Shown here one piece after another: positions 50,741-60,182 of a stretch of DNA of 60,996 nucleotides. The position numbers and the translations under genes were made by a program. Each line of letters opens with the position of its first letter. Position 1 is the first letter of the stretch. The notes beneath the pieces were generated by a model. That model was not told where the DNA came from. It was given only the letters and a program-made list of their open reading frames with translations, and did not search any database. This DNA is from Verrucomicrobia bacterium Tous-C9LFEB (lineage in GTDB: Bacteria; Acidobacteriota; Terriglobia; Terriglobales; Acidobacteriaceae), in NCBI GenBank assembly GCA_903970445.1, contig CAJCIP010000094.1:1-60996 (forward strand), written 5' to 3'.

Positions 50741-53035
50741 ATGGCTGCGCACACAACGTTTCGCCCCTTTGTTTCGCCTGACGAGAGCCCAAAGGAGCTT
50801 TCAGCACGTGCGCTGATTCTGGGAGCCATCTTCGGCGTCATCTTCGGAGCCGTCACCGTGTACGTCGGGCTGAAAGCCGGTCTGACGGTTGCGGCGAGCA
50901 TTCCGATCTCGGTCATCTCCATTTCTGTTCTCCGCGTTTTCGGACGAGCGACGATCCTCGAAAACAACATCGTCCAAACGACCGGCAATGCCGGCCAGTC
51001 CATCGCGTCGGGTGTCATCTTCACACTGCCCGCGCTCATCTTCCTCGGCTTTGATCTGGAAGCATTCCGAATTTTCGCCCTCGCGCTCTTCGGGGGATGG
51101 CTCGGGGTGTTGTTCATGATCCCGCTGCGCCGCCAGCTCATCGTGGAAGAGCATGCAACCCTCACATATCCGGAGGGCACAGCCTGCGCTGACGTATTGC
51201 AAGCTGGTGAACGCGGAGCGTCGTTCGCCAGCCGCGTCTTCATGGGCCTAGGACTGGGCGGCCTCTATGCGCTTTTGCAGAACGACTTCCTGCTATCGCT
51301 CTTTCCGGCCACTCCCAAAATCGACTTCAACTTCGACCCAAACGGCCAGCAAATCCTCAAGGGTGGTTCGATCCGCGCTGACGTCACGGCCGAATACCTC
51401 GGCGTTGGCTACATTATTGGCATTCGCGTCGCGGCGATCATGCTCGCGGGTGGTGTGTTTAGCTGGCTGGTGCTCATGCCGGCGATCGTTTTTTTCGGAA
51501 AGCATCTGAACGGGCCTCTGTATCCAGGCACCGTGCCCATTGCACAGATGGATCCAAGCTCGCTGTGGCGTACGTATGTGCGTCCCATGGGTGCCGGCGC
51601 GGTTGCCGCAAGTGGCCTCATCACGCTCTTGCGCACGATGCCGACGATCGTCAGCGCGCTTACAGGGTCGTTCAAAAAGAAAAGCCCCAGTACCAATGAT
51701 GCAAGCGCGCAGCTTGAAGCGGACGCAGAATACCCTGGGCGCCCCGACAGTCCCGCCGCCCGTGTGCGCACGGAGCATGACCTGCCGATGAGCGTCGTTG
51801 CTGGTGGCAGTTTGCTTCTGGTGCTGCTGATGTTTGCCTTCCTCGAATTCAGGCCTGTGCCGGGTGCGCAGGTCGGCTGGCTTGCGAACCTTGCCGCAAG
51901 CCTGATGATCGTGATCTTCGGCTTCCTTTTTGTAACCGTGAGCGCGCGCATCGTTGGCATCGTTGGTTCAAGCGCCAGCCCGGTTTCGGGCATGACCATT
52001 GCCACGCTGATGGCGACTGCAGCAATCTTTCTCGTCAAAGGATGGACCGCTCCTGCCTTTGGTGCATTAGCGATTACGGTCGGTGGCGTGGTGTGCATTG
52101 CCGCCTCCAACGCCGGCGACACCAGCCAAGACTTGAAGACCGGCTTCCTCATCGGCGCTACGCCCTGGAAACAGCAGGTAGCCGTCATGGTGGGAGTCAT
52201 CGTCAGCATCTTCGCCATCGGCCCAACACTTTCGGCGATGAACAAGAGCTTCGAGAGCTTCCAGCAATTACCTCAGGCACGCGCAGTATCACTGAATGCT
52301 CTGCCCGATGGTGTGCAGAATGAGGGCGCGTTCAATCGTGACTCCGTGACGCTCACGCCTTACGGATCGAAGGCGAAGGGAACGGGCGCAACACTCAACA
52401 ATGCACGTCAATATCTGCTTCTCAATTCCATCGGTAGCTCGACCTTGGAAGACGGCAAGTATCTCTACAATCCGGCGTCTGGCAAGATCGAAGTGCAGTG
52501 GGTGCAGGGAATCGGCAGCGAAGAAGTAGCGGCACCGCAAGGCCGCCTGATGGCCACCGTGATCAACGGCATCCTGAGCCGAAAGCTGCCGTGGAGTCTT
52601 GTGCTTCTTGGCGTAGCACTCGTGATCGGTATCGAACTGCTAGGCATCCGTTCACTGACGTTTGCGGTGGGAGCGTATCTCTCCATCGGAACGACGCTGG
52701 CCATCTTCTGCGGCGGCGTTGTTCGCTGGATGGTAGACCGAGCCGCTGCGAAGGCAGGCTCTGTCAACGCGGGCTCGGACGAGGTTTCTCCAGGCAGCCT
52801 GTATGCTTCCGGATTGATCGCCGCCGGCGGCATTATGGGCCTGCTCGGTGTCGTACTCAAGCTCATAGAAGGCCTGACACACAAGCCGATGCCGCAATTC
52901 GCGCCAACAAATCCGCTGTATAACCGCGGAGTTAGCGTCGTGGCCTTCGCTGCATTAGCATTCAGCCTGTATTACTTCGCGCGCAAGCCGCTCGTGAATC
53001 AGCATGATCAGGAAGGGATTACCCCGGATGAATAG
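50741..53035 (+). CDS. OPT family oligopeptide/metal-chelate transporter
   Basis: This predicts 764 residues with about 14-16 membrane segments. The opening ELSARALILGAIFGVIFGAV then GLKAGLTVAASIPISVISIS, and later ENNIVQTTGNAGQSIASGVIFTLPA and EEHATLTYPEGTACADVL, are the typical prokaryotic OPT signatures. A large soluble loop lies near residues 300-340, and a second one follows the AGDTSQDLKTG motif. OPT transporters move peptides, modified peptides or iron-chelate complexes by proton coupling. The substrate cannot be told here. A small coding frame begins inside the stop region (ATG 53028 in GGATGAATAG), so downstream translation may be coupled. Confidence 0.93.
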   Translation: MAAHTTFRPFVSPDESPKELSARALILGAIFGVIFGAVTVYVGLKAGLTVAASIPISVISISVLRVFGRATILENNIVQTTGNAGQSIASGVIFTLPALIFLGFDLEAFRIFALALFGGWLGVLFMIPLRRQLIVEEHATLTYPEGTACADVLQAGERGASFASRVFMGLGLGGLYALLQNDFLLSLFPATPKIDFNFDPNGQQILKGGSIRADVTAEYLGVGYIIGIRVAAIMLAGGVFSWLVLMPAIVFFGKHLNGPLYPGTVPIAQMDPSSLWRTYVRPMGAGAVAASGLITLLRTMPTIVSALTGSFKKKSPSTNDASAQLEADAEYPGRPDSPAARVRTEHDLPMSVVAGGSLLLVLLMFAFLEFRPVPGAQVGWLANLAASLMIVIFGFLFVTVSARIVGIVGSSASPVSGMTIATLMATAAIFLVKGWTAPAFGALAITVGGVVCIAASNAGDTSQDLKTGFLIGATPWKQQVAVMVGVIVSIFAIGPTLSAMNKSFESFQQLPQARAVSLNALPDGVQNEGAFNRDSVTLTPYGSKAKGTGATLNNARQYLLLNSIGSSTLEDGKYLYNPASGKIEVQWVQGIGSEEVAAPQGRLMATVINGILSRKLPWSLVLLGVALVIGIELLGIRSLTFAVGAYLSIGTTLAIFCGGVVRWMVDRAAAKAGSVNAGSDEVSPGSLYASGLIAAGGIMGLLGVVLKLIEGLTHKPMPQFAPTNPLYNRGVSVVAFAALAFSLYYFARKPLVNQHDQEGITPDE

Positions 53036-53314
53036 GACACTCGAGTCTTTATTTTTAGCTTCGGCCTTGCTGCTCAGCGTCGCGATGCCCGGGCTCAGTC
53101 CACCTTAGAGAAGATGCCGGTGGTTACAAACCAGAGCATGATCGCGGTGCAAGCTCATCTCGCAACGCTGCAGCCCCAACTGAAAGCTCTTCAAGACGAT
53201 TTGCAAAGCAGATGGCCTCCACAACTGCCCAATCGCCTGCTAAAACTGGAACCGTTCGCCAAACAACCCCTTCAAAGCAGCCATAGATCGTGCCAGATAG
53301 TGAACGCACCATGA
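53028..53314 (+). pseudogene. Small secreted-protein gene broken by a one-base frameshift
   Basis: ATG 53028 overlaps the OPT stop (ATGA) and opens MNRTLESLFLASALLLSVAM, a textbook signal peptide, but it stops at 53106-53108. In the next-but-one frame the text continues ARAQSTLEKMPVVTNQSMIA and runs to a TGA at 53312-53314 that overlaps the following gene's ATG (ATGA). The shift occurs in the CCCGGG run near 53087-53092. A one-base loss would explain it. The joined product would have about 95 residues, with a helical AVQAHLATLQPQLKALQDDL segment. The ATGA overlaps at both ends support a genuine gene. A sequencing error or slippage is also possible. Confidence 0.5.
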
Positions 53315-53817
53315 CAACCATCGTCACCCTCAAGATGGATGCCATCGCAGAAATCCACTTCGACCGCCTGCGCAAACAACACTACCCCCCGCATCTCAAC
53401 CGCATCGCAGCCCACCTCACGCTCTTCCATGCATTGCCGGACAGCGACGACCTTCGCTCAACGCTTGCTGATACCGCGCGAGAAACGAAGCCTTTCGCGA
53501 TGACAGTAACGGGTGTGATGAGCCTTGGCAGGGGAGTCGCTTACACGATTGAAAGCCGACCACTGATGGCCTTGCACGCAAAGCTCGCGAAAGCATTTGC
53601 GCCTTACTTGATTCCGCAAGATAGACAGGGCTTCCGTCCACACATCGTGATTCAGAACAAGGTAAGCATCGCTGAAGGCAGGGCATTGAAAACCGAGCTC
53701 ACGGCAAACTTCAAACCGTGGGAAGTTATCGCGGAAGGGCTTAGCTGGTGGAATTACCTTGGCGGCCCGTGGGAGCTTCGCGAGACCTTGAGCTTTCCGG
53801 TTAGAGCTCAAGAATAA
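53311..53817 (+). CDS. 2'-5' RNA ligase/phosphodiesterase superfamily protein
   Basis: I use ATG 53311 (168 residues), which starts MTTIVTLKMDAIAEIHFDRL and overlaps the previous frame's stop. A GTG at 53290 adds seven residues without support. The fold is that of the 2H phosphoesterases: the first HxTx motif reads AAHLTLFHAL and the second reads RPHIVIQNKV, so the second motif has Val in place of Thr. Relatives open or form 2'-5' or cyclic phosphates in RNA or nucleotides. The last strand LGGPWELRETLSFPV is typical. Activity may be altered by the Thr-to-Val change. The 3' end overlaps the convergent RNase J gene by 17 bases. Confidence 0.85.
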   Translation: MTTIVTLKMDAIAEIHFDRLRKQHYPPHLNRIAAHLTLFHALPDSDDLRSTLADTARETKPFAMTVTGVMSLGRGVAYTIESRPLMALHAKLAKAFAPYLIPQDRQGFRPHIVIQNKVSIAEGRALKTELTANFKPWEVIAEGLSWWNYLGGPWELRETLSFPVRAQE

Positions 53818-55462
53818 TTGGCATAATCAACGGACGGCGATTGGCGTTCTTCTGCAGGAAGCGCTTCAGGTCGCCGCGAATTTTGTCCTTCATTACGCCA
53901 TAATCGCGGCGCTCTTCCTCGCTGGATTGCTCCAGCGTTCGCGCCACAACATCACGTGCGTTCCGTAAAAGATCGGGATCATCGGCAGCAAATCCGCGCG
54001 TTGAGATCTCAGGCGCGCCCTCCACCTGGCCGGTGCTCTTGTTGATCGCGATAATCGGCAGGAATATCCCGTCCCCGCCAAGCTGCTTGCGGTCGCGAAT
54101 CACGACATCCTGCACGACGTCCGCTGTGGAGTTATTGTCGATGCACACCCGCCCCGTTGTGACCTTGCCGGTCTTCGCAGCCGACTCGCGATCAAGCGAG
54201 AGTACATCACCATCTTCGAGTAAGAACACCTTCTCTGGAACGCCTGTCGCATGCGCCAACTCAGCATGACGCTTCAAATGGCGGTAGTCACCATGAATGG
54301 GAATGAAGAACTTCGGCTGCACGAGATTAATCATCAGGCGCAGTTCTTCCTGCGACCCATGCCCTGAAACGTGAATCAATCCATTGGTGCCATCATCATG
54401 GATCACCCGCGCGTCACGGCGTTCGAGATGGTCAATGACACGATAGATCGCCTTCTCGTTACCCGGGATGACGCGCGAGCTCAGCAGCACCGTATCGCCC
54501 GGATCAATCTTCGCAAACTTGTGGTTGTCCACGGCAGCGCGCGACAACGCGGACATCGGTTCGCCCTGCGTCCCGGAAATCAAGACACATAACTGCTCAG
54601 GCGCGAAGTCGCGCATCTGTCCAGGATGAATGACCAGACCCTGCGGCGGATCGATGTATCCGAGGTCTTGTGCAATCTCCGAGGAGTTGTCCATTGAGCG
54701 GCCAACGATCGCGACCTTGCGTCCGTGCTTATGCGCCAACTCCATCGCGATGCGAATGCGATGGATGGAGGACGAAAAGCAAGAGAAGAAGATGCGCTTT
54801 CGAGCAGCACCAAAGATATCGTCAAGCCGCGGACGAACGGCCTTCTCTCCTGGCGTAAATCCTGGACGGTCTACGTTGGTTGAGTCCTGCAAGAGCGCAA
54901 GAACGCCTGTTTTTCCAAGCTCCGCGAACGCCTGTAGGTCGAACGGGTGCCCATCCGGCGACGATAGATCGACCTTGAAATCGCCGGTGTGCAAAATCAC
55001 GCCTACCGGCGTCGTGACAGCCAGCGCGACGCAATCAACCAGTGAATGCGTCACGCGGATTGGCGTCACGCTAAAAGGCCCGACACTGAAGCGACGACCG
55101 GGAAGGATCTCGATCAGCTCCGCGTCGTCGAGCAAACGATGCTCTTCCAGCTTGCCTTCTACATACGCGAGCGTAAATTCTGTGCCATAAACCGGCACGT
55201 TGAGCTCAGAGAGGATCCACGGCAGCCCGCCAATGTGATCTTCGTGGCCATGGGTGAGAACGATGCCACGAACCTTCGAGCGATTCTCAATCAGATAGCT
55301 GATGTCCGGCACGACGATGTCGACGCCCAGCAGCTCTTCTTCCGGAAACATCAATCCGGCGTCAACGACAAGGATGTCATCGCCGAAACGTAACGCGAGG
55401 CAGTTCATACCGAACTCGCCGAGTCCGCCAAGCGGAACGATCTGCAACTTCTCTGTGCTCAT
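53801..55462 (-). CDS. rnj: Ribonuclease J
   Basis: This predicts 553 residues. The metallo-beta-lactamase signature LTHGHEDHIGG, ILHTGDFKVD, the beta-CASP motifs SGTQGEPMSALSRAA and VSGHGSQEEL, and the PIHGDYRHL His all appear in order, with the C-terminal domain after about 450. RNase J has endo- and 5'-to-3' exonuclease activity and takes part in mRNA turnover and rRNA maturation in bacteria that often lack RNase E. The N-terminus EKLQIVPLGGLGEFGMNCLA is canonical. An inverted repeat lies 15 bases before the start (55477-55493). The tail overlaps the 2H-phosphoesterase gene in convergent orientation. Confidence 0.96.
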   Translation of the reverse strand: MSTEKLQIVPLGGLGEFGMNCLALRFGDDILVVDAGLMFPEEELLGVDIVVPDISYLIENRSKVRGIVLTHGHEDHIGGLPWILSELNVPVYGTEFTLAYVEGKLEEHRLLDDAELIEILPGRRFSVGPFSVTPIRVTHSLVDCVALAVTTPVGVILHTGDFKVDLSSPDGHPFDLQAFAELGKTGVLALLQDSTNVDRPGFTPGEKAVRPRLDDIFGAARKRIFFSCFSSSIHRIRIAMELAHKHGRKVAIVGRSMDNSSEIAQDLGYIDPPQGLVIHPGQMRDFAPEQLCVLISGTQGEPMSALSRAAVDNHKFAKIDPGDTVLLSSRVIPGNEKAIYRVIDHLERRDARVIHDDGTNGLIHVSGHGSQEELRLMINLVQPKFFIPIHGDYRHLKRHAELAHATGVPEKVFLLEDGDVLSLDRESAAKTGKVTTGRVCIDNNSTADVVQDVVIRDRKQLGGDGIFLPIIAINKSTGQVEGAPEISTRGFAADDPDLLRNARDVVARTLEQSSEEERRDYGVMKDKIRGDLKRFLQKNANRRPLIMPIILEL

Positions 55463-55476
55463 GAAAGTTCAGTCTA

Positions 55477-55493
55477 CCGTACGGACGGTACGG
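55477..55493. promoter_or_regulatory. Inverted repeat just upstream of rnj
   Basis: CCGTACGGACGGTACGG has perfect 6-base arms (CCGTAC/GTACGG) around GGACG and lies 15 bases before the rnj start on the minus strand. It may be an operator or a 5'-UTR hairpin that RNase J itself acts on. Confidence 0.4.
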
Positions 55494-55606
55494 AGCCTCT
55501 TCAACGTGTATCCCGCACCCGCTCGAACAATTCTCCCAAACTGCATCTTTTCGACCCACGCGTCCGTAATATTGACAAAGCGCAGCGTTTTTCAAGAAGG
55601 GTATCT

Positions 55607-56635
55607 ATGAGCGACCCGAAGCCGCTTTCACGACGCAGATTTATCCAACGCAGCTTTGCATTCAGTGCGGCCGCGTCGTTGTCGGGATGCGGGTGGGGCG
55701 TTGCGCCAACAACACAGGATCCGGTAACCGGGGGTGTGTCTCACTATCTCATGGTCGGTGACTATGGCCTCGCAGGCAACGACGCAGACCAAACGTCGGT
55801 TGCCTCGGCGATGCAGGCTTACGCAGAAAAGTGGAAAATCAAAGCCGACGCCCTTCTGATGCTCGGCGACAACTTCTACGGCAACATGCCCGGTGGCGTC
55901 GACTCGCCGCGCTGGCAGACGCAATTTGAGCAGATGTATCCGAGCAGCATATTCGATTGCCCAGCGTACGCTTTGCCGGGCAACCACGACTATCAAAACT
56001 CTCCGCAGTCAAAGGTGGATGCAGAGCTGGCGTACGCTCAGCGGGGAAACACGCGTTGGAGAATGCCGGCGCTCCGTTACCGCTTCACATTTCCCGCGCT
56101 CAATCCGACAGTCACCTTCATCGTTCTTGATAGCAACATGCCGAACGAAAAAGCCCAACCCATTCCGCCGGCCGGCAGTAACTTCTACACGCCGACTGAC
56201 GCAGAGCGCCTCGATCAGCTGGCGTGGCTGGAAGACTCATTGGCACAGCCGCTGCTCACGCCATTTCTCGTAGTCATGGGGCATCACCCGCTTTATTCAA
56301 ATGGACCTCATGGTGACAATCAGACACTTATCCGCGACTGGGGTCCGCTTTTCGTAAAGTATCGGGTTCATCTGTATCTTGCCGGTCACGATCACGATCT
56401 ACAGCATCTTGAGTTTCAAGGACACCCGACATCATTTTTCATTTCCGGAGCAGGTGGCGCTGAGTTGAACACGCTCGGAGATCGGCATCCAGGCAATTTT
56501 GGCAGCGAAGTGCACGGCTTCAGCCACCTGCAGGTACGCCCTGACGTGATGATTCTCCGTCATCTTGACGCAACCGGCGGGCTCTTGCACAAGTTCACAA
56601 AAACGCCCAACGGCGTTGTCACCATCGTGAAGTAA
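55607..56635 (+). CDS. Tat-exported metallophosphoesterase (purple acid phosphatase-like)
   Basis: This predicts 342 residues. SRRRFIQRSFAFSAAASLSG plus Cys is a Tat signal with a lipobox-like SLSGCG, so it is probably a membrane-tethered folded enzyme. The calcineurin-like metal motifs are complete and in order: GDYGLAGNDADQ, LGDNFYG, GNHDY, MGHHPLYS and AGHDHDLQ. This fits the purple acid phosphatase/alkaline phosphatase-type metallophosphoesterases that release phosphate from organic substrates. The C-terminal beta part (FFISGAGGAELNTLGD) is family-like. The start ATG 55607 has an AAGAAGGG site 7 bases before it. The gene converges with the CotH-like gene 7 bases away. The substrate is unknown. 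Confidence 0.92.
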   Translation: MSDPKPLSRRRFIQRSFAFSAAASLSGCGWGVAPTTQDPVTGGVSHYLMVGDYGLAGNDADQTSVASAMQAYAEKWKIKADALLMLGDNFYGNMPGGVDSPRWQTQFEQMYPSSIFDCPAYALPGNHDYQNSPQSKVDAELAYAQRGNTRWRMPALRYRFTFPALNPTVTFIVLDSNMPNEKAQPIPPAGSNFYTPTDAERLDQLAWLEDSLAQPLLTPFLVVMGHHPLYSNGPHGDNQTLIRDWGPLFVKYRVHLYLAGHDHDLQHLEFQGHPTSFFISGAGGAELNTLGDRHPGNFGSEVHGFSHLQVRPDVMILRHLDATGGLLHKFTKTPNGVVTIVK

Positions 56636-56642
56636 TACAGGC

Positions 56643-58292
56643 TTACTTCTCCAGATACTGCGAATCCATAAACGCCGTGCGCGCGGCAAGCCAATTCTTC
56701 AGCACGGTGACTTCGCCCGAGTAGCTCCCCGCGGCCTGTGGGTTTGGCCATACCTCTTCCCCAAGAATGGGCCACCTTGCGAAGTTGTTCTGCTGGGCCA
56801 CATTCAGGCTCGCTGCTTCGCTGTCGATGAAAGCAGGCAAAGTGGAAACCTGCGGACGAATCGCAGTCCACTGATCCTTCACGGCCTGTACGAAGGCGGG
56901 ATCCTTGAACAACTGTTCATACCAGAGCGCATTGGTGCTCACCCACGGCGTATTTGGATTGCCGCTGCCGGAGTAGTTCACGTTTCCAAATGTAACGTCC
57001 ATATCCCAAACAGGTCCGCGATAGAAGCGATCGTCTCCGCGCGGCTTGTAGAAATAGTCACTGGACCAGTCATTGGCGTCCTGATTTGCGGCGAGTTCTT
57101 CGACGAGAAACCAATTGACGAGTGAACTCTTATCCCAAGACCCTTGCCAGCCCGCAGTCGGATCCGTGAACATCGGGGAATACATTGATTCTTCCGCCGC
57201 TAAGAAGTGCTGCTTGAAATAGGCAGACTGCACGTCCACTGGCGGATCAGGGTCCGCAAGGCCAATCGGCAACCCCGTAAAATCCGTAAACATGAACGTC
57301 TCACCGTCATAGTGATCGATCTCACCGATGTATCCGCCGGTTAGGTCTGTACCGCTGATGTCTGTGTCATCCATTGATCCGATGTTGAGGTGTGCCTTAC
57401 TGACCTCGACCTTCTCGGTCAACTGGTAGACGCCCTCGTAGGCACCGTTCAGGTACACGTCTACGAAGGTCGAGTTTGGCGTCCAGAACATACCGAACAG
57501 CTCTGACATTTGGAACGCGAGCGCATTTCGTAGAAGCGTCTTGTCGTCGTAGTTCGCCAGAAGAATGTAGTTGCTTGTCGAGTTGAAGCCCAGCAGCCCA
57601 GTCTTGTTGTCGAGATTCAATCGATACGGCTTCTTCGGCATCTCCGCGGTGGAGTTGCCGTGTATCTTGATGCCCATCGTCCCTGTGTAGTTATAAGACT
57701 TCTTCGCTCCATTACTAACCGTCAGCGTCGCATCGACGTAGTCGTCCTTCGAGGTCACCGGCACCCCGTCTGCGGTTGTAATGGTAAGTATGGGCAGGGG
57801 AGTCGTAGCGGGCAAATACCCAGGGTTTTCGAGCACGATGTTCACCGCCATCGGCTGCTTAAGAACGCCGGCGGATGATTCTCCGGTCAGAGTTAGCGGC
57901 TGCGCTCCCGAGAACACGTCACGTAAGCCCGTGAAACAACCTGAGGCCACGTTGAGGGCCGCAGTAATTGTCAGAGTCACTGTCGACCCAATGTTGCCCG
58001 TAACTGGAGCAACCGTGATGCCTTGTAAGCCCCCGGCTGTGATCGAGACGGACCCTGTCGCTTTCCCGATTGGCTGAATAGCGACAGCCAACTGCTTCGT
58101 CTGCCCCGGATAGATTGTGAAGTCGGCGTCCTGCGGAACAAGCGTGAAGTTGGGCGTGCCGTATTGCTGTGGGATCAGGGTTCCAGCAGCACACGCGGCT
58201 GGCGAAAGCGGAGCCTGGAATCCGCAGCCGATGAGAAGCGCTGGTGCAAATAGGCCGATGATGCATGCAAACCTGCGAAGTTTAGCAGACAC
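56643..58292 (-). CDS. Secreted CotH kinase-like lipoprotein
   Basis: The start is GTG 58292 (549 residues), with a GGAG ribosome site at 5-base spacing. The product then begins with a signal and lipobox (SAKLRRFACIIGLFAPALL then IGCGFQ). An upstream frame to 58424 lacks support. Residues about 55-185 form an Ig-like part (YPGQTKQLAVAIQPIGKATG), followed by the CotH domain with GIKIHGNST, KPYRLNLDNKTGLLGF, YILLANYDDKTLLRNALAFQ, GVYQLTEKVEV, ANQDANDW and YRGPVWDMDVTFGN. CotH-family proteins are atypical protein kinases of spore coats and of secreted bacterial proteins, and their targets here are unknown. It converges with the phosphoesterase gene. Confidence 0.88.
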   Translation of the reverse strand: MSAKLRRFACIIGLFAPALLIGCGFQAPLSPAACAAGTLIPQQYGTPNFTLVPQDADFTIYPGQTKQLAVAIQPIGKATGSVSITAGGLQGITVAPVTGNIGSTVTLTITAALNVASGCFTGLRDVFSGAQPLTLTGESSAGVLKQPMAVNIVLENPGYLPATTPLPILTITTADGVPVTSKDDYVDATLTVSNGAKKSYNYTGTMGIKIHGNSTAEMPKKPYRLNLDNKTGLLGFNSTSNYILLANYDDKTLLRNALAFQMSELFGMFWTPNSTFVDVYLNGAYEGVYQLTEKVEVSKAHLNIGSMDDTDISGTDLTGGYIGEIDHYDGETFMFTDFTGLPIGLADPDPPVDVQSAYFKQHFLAAEESMYSPMFTDPTAGWQGSWDKSSLVNWFLVEELAANQDANDWSSDYFYKPRGDDRFYRGPVWDMDVTFGNVNYSGSGNPNTPWVSTNALWYEQLFKDPAFVQAVKDQWTAIRPQVSTLPAFIDSEAASLNVAQQNNFARWPILGEEVWPNPQAAGSYSGEVTVLKNWLAARTAFMDSQYLEK

Positions 58293-58371
58293 AATTTCTC
58301 CAATGGTAGGACTATTACCTGAACGTCTAAGCACGCCAAATAGTTGCGAAGGACCGCAACTATTCTGAATG

Positions 58372-59229
58372 TCATAAATCCCGCAGAAGATTTTCAACTG
58401 TGGCAGAAAGATCCGTTTTCTCATCGCGGTATTTCACAATGACCGGTGTGTACACGCTCACGCCGAGGCTCTTTCCGGCGCCGTGCGTTACTTGCCGTGA
58501 GCCAGGAACGACGACCGCGCCAGGAGGAACGATCAGGGGAACGTCCGCAGTCGCACGAATCACAGTATTGTTGGGTAAATCGTATAGCGGCGTACCGCGC
58601 GTCAGGATCGTTCCGGCGGCCAGCACCGCTTTCGCACGGACAATCGTTCCCTCGTAGACGCCTGTGTTTCCGCCGACCAGCACGTCATCTTCGATAATTA
58701 CGGGCGACGCATTCACCGGTTCCAGCACCCCACCGATTTGTGCCGCGGCCGAGAGATGCACGCGTTTGCCAATCTGAGCGCAGGAGCCGACCAGCGCGTG
58801 CGAATCCACCATGGTGCCCTCGCCCACGTAGGCGCCCGTGTTTACATAAGCTGGCGGCACGACGACGACCCCTGAAGCCAGAAACGCACCGGCACGCACA
58901 GCGCTTCCCCCCATTACGATTCGGACGTTCTGCTCAGGAGTGAAGCGCCGTGCCGGAAATGTGTGTTTGTCCACGCAAGAAAGCACCCCGCAATCCGCCG
59001 CCTCGAGATGTCCCAGCCGGAACCCGAGCAGAATCCCGCGCTTCACCCAGGCATTCACACGCCAGCCGGTCGGCTGCGAGTCGTCAGGTTCTGCGGAGCG
59101 CACCAACCCGGCTTCGAGCGCCTCGCGAAGATCGAAAAATGTCGGGAGCGCGCTCGTGTCTTCGATAGCACGTGGACCGAGATCGAACAGTCGATCAATC
59201 GATCGAGCAAGCGTTTCTAATGAAGTCAT
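58372..59229 (-). CDS. dapD: Tetrahydrodipicolinate N-succinyltransferase
   Basis: This predicts 285 residues. The C-terminal half has the hexapeptide-repeat left-handed helix (VRAGAFLASGVVVVPPAYVN, GAYVGEGTMVDSHALVGSCA, QIGKRVHLSAAAQIGGVLEP, VNASPVIIEDDVLVGGNTGV), with the family signature SCAQIGK and an N-terminal helical part. The enzyme transfers succinyl from CoA to the DapA/DapB product in the succinylase branch of lysine and meso-diaminopimelate synthesis, in the cytoplasm. dapA lies upstream on the same strand, separated by 50 bases, so the two probably share a transcript; dapB is not in the window. Confidence 0.96.
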   Translation of the reverse strand: MTSLETLARSIDRLFDLGPRAIEDTSALPTFFDLREALEAGLVRSAEPDDSQPTGWRVNAWVKRGILLGFRLGHLEAADCGVLSCVDKHTFPARRFTPEQNVRIVMGGSAVRAGAFLASGVVVVPPAYVNTGAYVGEGTMVDSHALVGSCAQIGKRVHLSAAAQIGGVLEPVNASPVIIEDDVLVGGNTGVYEGTIVRAKAVLAAGTILTRGTPLYDLPNNTVIRATADVPLIVPPGAVVVPGSRQVTHGAGKSLGVSVYTPVIVKYRDEKTDLSATVENLLRDL

Positions 59230-59279
59230 GCAGACATTCTATCGAGCGTTGGACCGCTGACTTTCTGACGCACGCGACC

Positions 59280-60170
59280 TTAGGCTGGAGGGAGCATTCC
59301 GTTATCTCGCAGAAGGTGCTCGAGCGTGAGCCTTGTTCCTTCTGTGACTGGAACCATCGGTAGTCGAAGTGTCTCTTCGCACCGTCCTAACAAATGCATC
59401 ACCGCCTTGATCGGTGCGGGACTTGGTTCGAGAAAATTAGCCAGCATGTAGGAATAGAACTTGCGATTCATCTCTCTCGCAAACTCCCAATTTTTAGAGA
59501 TAGCCGCCCGAATCATGTCACTCATCTGCTGAGGGATCGCGTTCGAAGCAACAGAGATCAAACCAGCGCCTCCAATGGCGATTGCTGGTAACGCAAGAGC
59601 GTCATCACCTCCGAAAACGCTGAAGTCTTGCGGAACATGCGTCAGCAATTCAGTCATCTGCTGCAAGTTGCCACTGGATTCCTTGATGCCAACGATGTTC
59701 CGAATCTCTGCAAGCCGCAGCACGGTTTCCGGCAGCAGATTCGTGCCAGTGCGCCCCGGAATGTTGTACAGCAGGATCGGAAGCTCAGTGGCCTCAGCAA
59801 TCGCGCAGAAGTGCTGGTACTGACCTTCCTGCCCAGGCCGGTTGTAGTAGGGATTTGCGGTGAGGATGCCGGCGAGACCGCTAACTCGCGAAATCTTCTT
59901 GGCTTTTGCGACAGCTTCTTGGGTGGAGTTATGCGTTGCACCCGCAAAAACGGGCGCTCTTCCGTTCGCCGCCTCAACAGTGACTTCAACGACGCGCAGC
60001 CACTCGTCTTCCGTCAGAGTTGAGGCTTCGCCTGTGGTGCCAGCCGGAATGAGAAGCGAAATGCCGTTCTCCACCTGCCACTTGACGTGGGTGGTCAGTG
60101 CATCTTCATCGACGGTGCCATCTTTTCGAAAGGGGGTAATAAGGGCCGTGCCACAGCCGCGCAGTTGCAT
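59280..60170 (-). CDS. dapA: 4-hydroxy-tetrahydrodipicolinate synthase
   Basis: This predicts 296 residues of the (beta/alpha)8 type. PAGTTGEASTLT is the substrate-binding loop, the catalytic Tyr is in ILLYNIPGRTG, and the Schiff-base Lys is in IVGIKESSGN. The start MQLRGCGTALITPFRKDGTVDE is canonical. It condenses pyruvate and aspartate semialdehyde, the first step committed to lysine and diaminopimelate. The upstream channel gene lies 12 bases away on the same strand and dapD 50 bases downstream, so these genes probably form one operon (channel, dapA, dapD). The channel's place in that group is probably incidental. Confidence 0.97.
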   Translation of the reverse strand: MQLRGCGTALITPFRKDGTVDEDALTTHVKWQVENGISLLIPAGTTGEASTLTEDEWLRVVEVTVEAANGRAPVFAGATHNSTQEAVAKAKKISRVSGLAGILTANPYYNRPGQEGQYQHFCAIAEATELPILLYNIPGRTGTNLLPETVLRLAEIRNIVGIKESSGNLQQMTELLTHVPQDFSVFGGDDALALPAIAIGGAGLISVASNAIPQQMSDMIRAAISKNWEFAREMNRKFYSYMLANFLEPSPAPIKAVMHLLGRCEETLRLPMVPVTEGTRLTLEHLLRDNGMLPPA

Positions 60171-60182
60171 ATCGCAAGAAGT

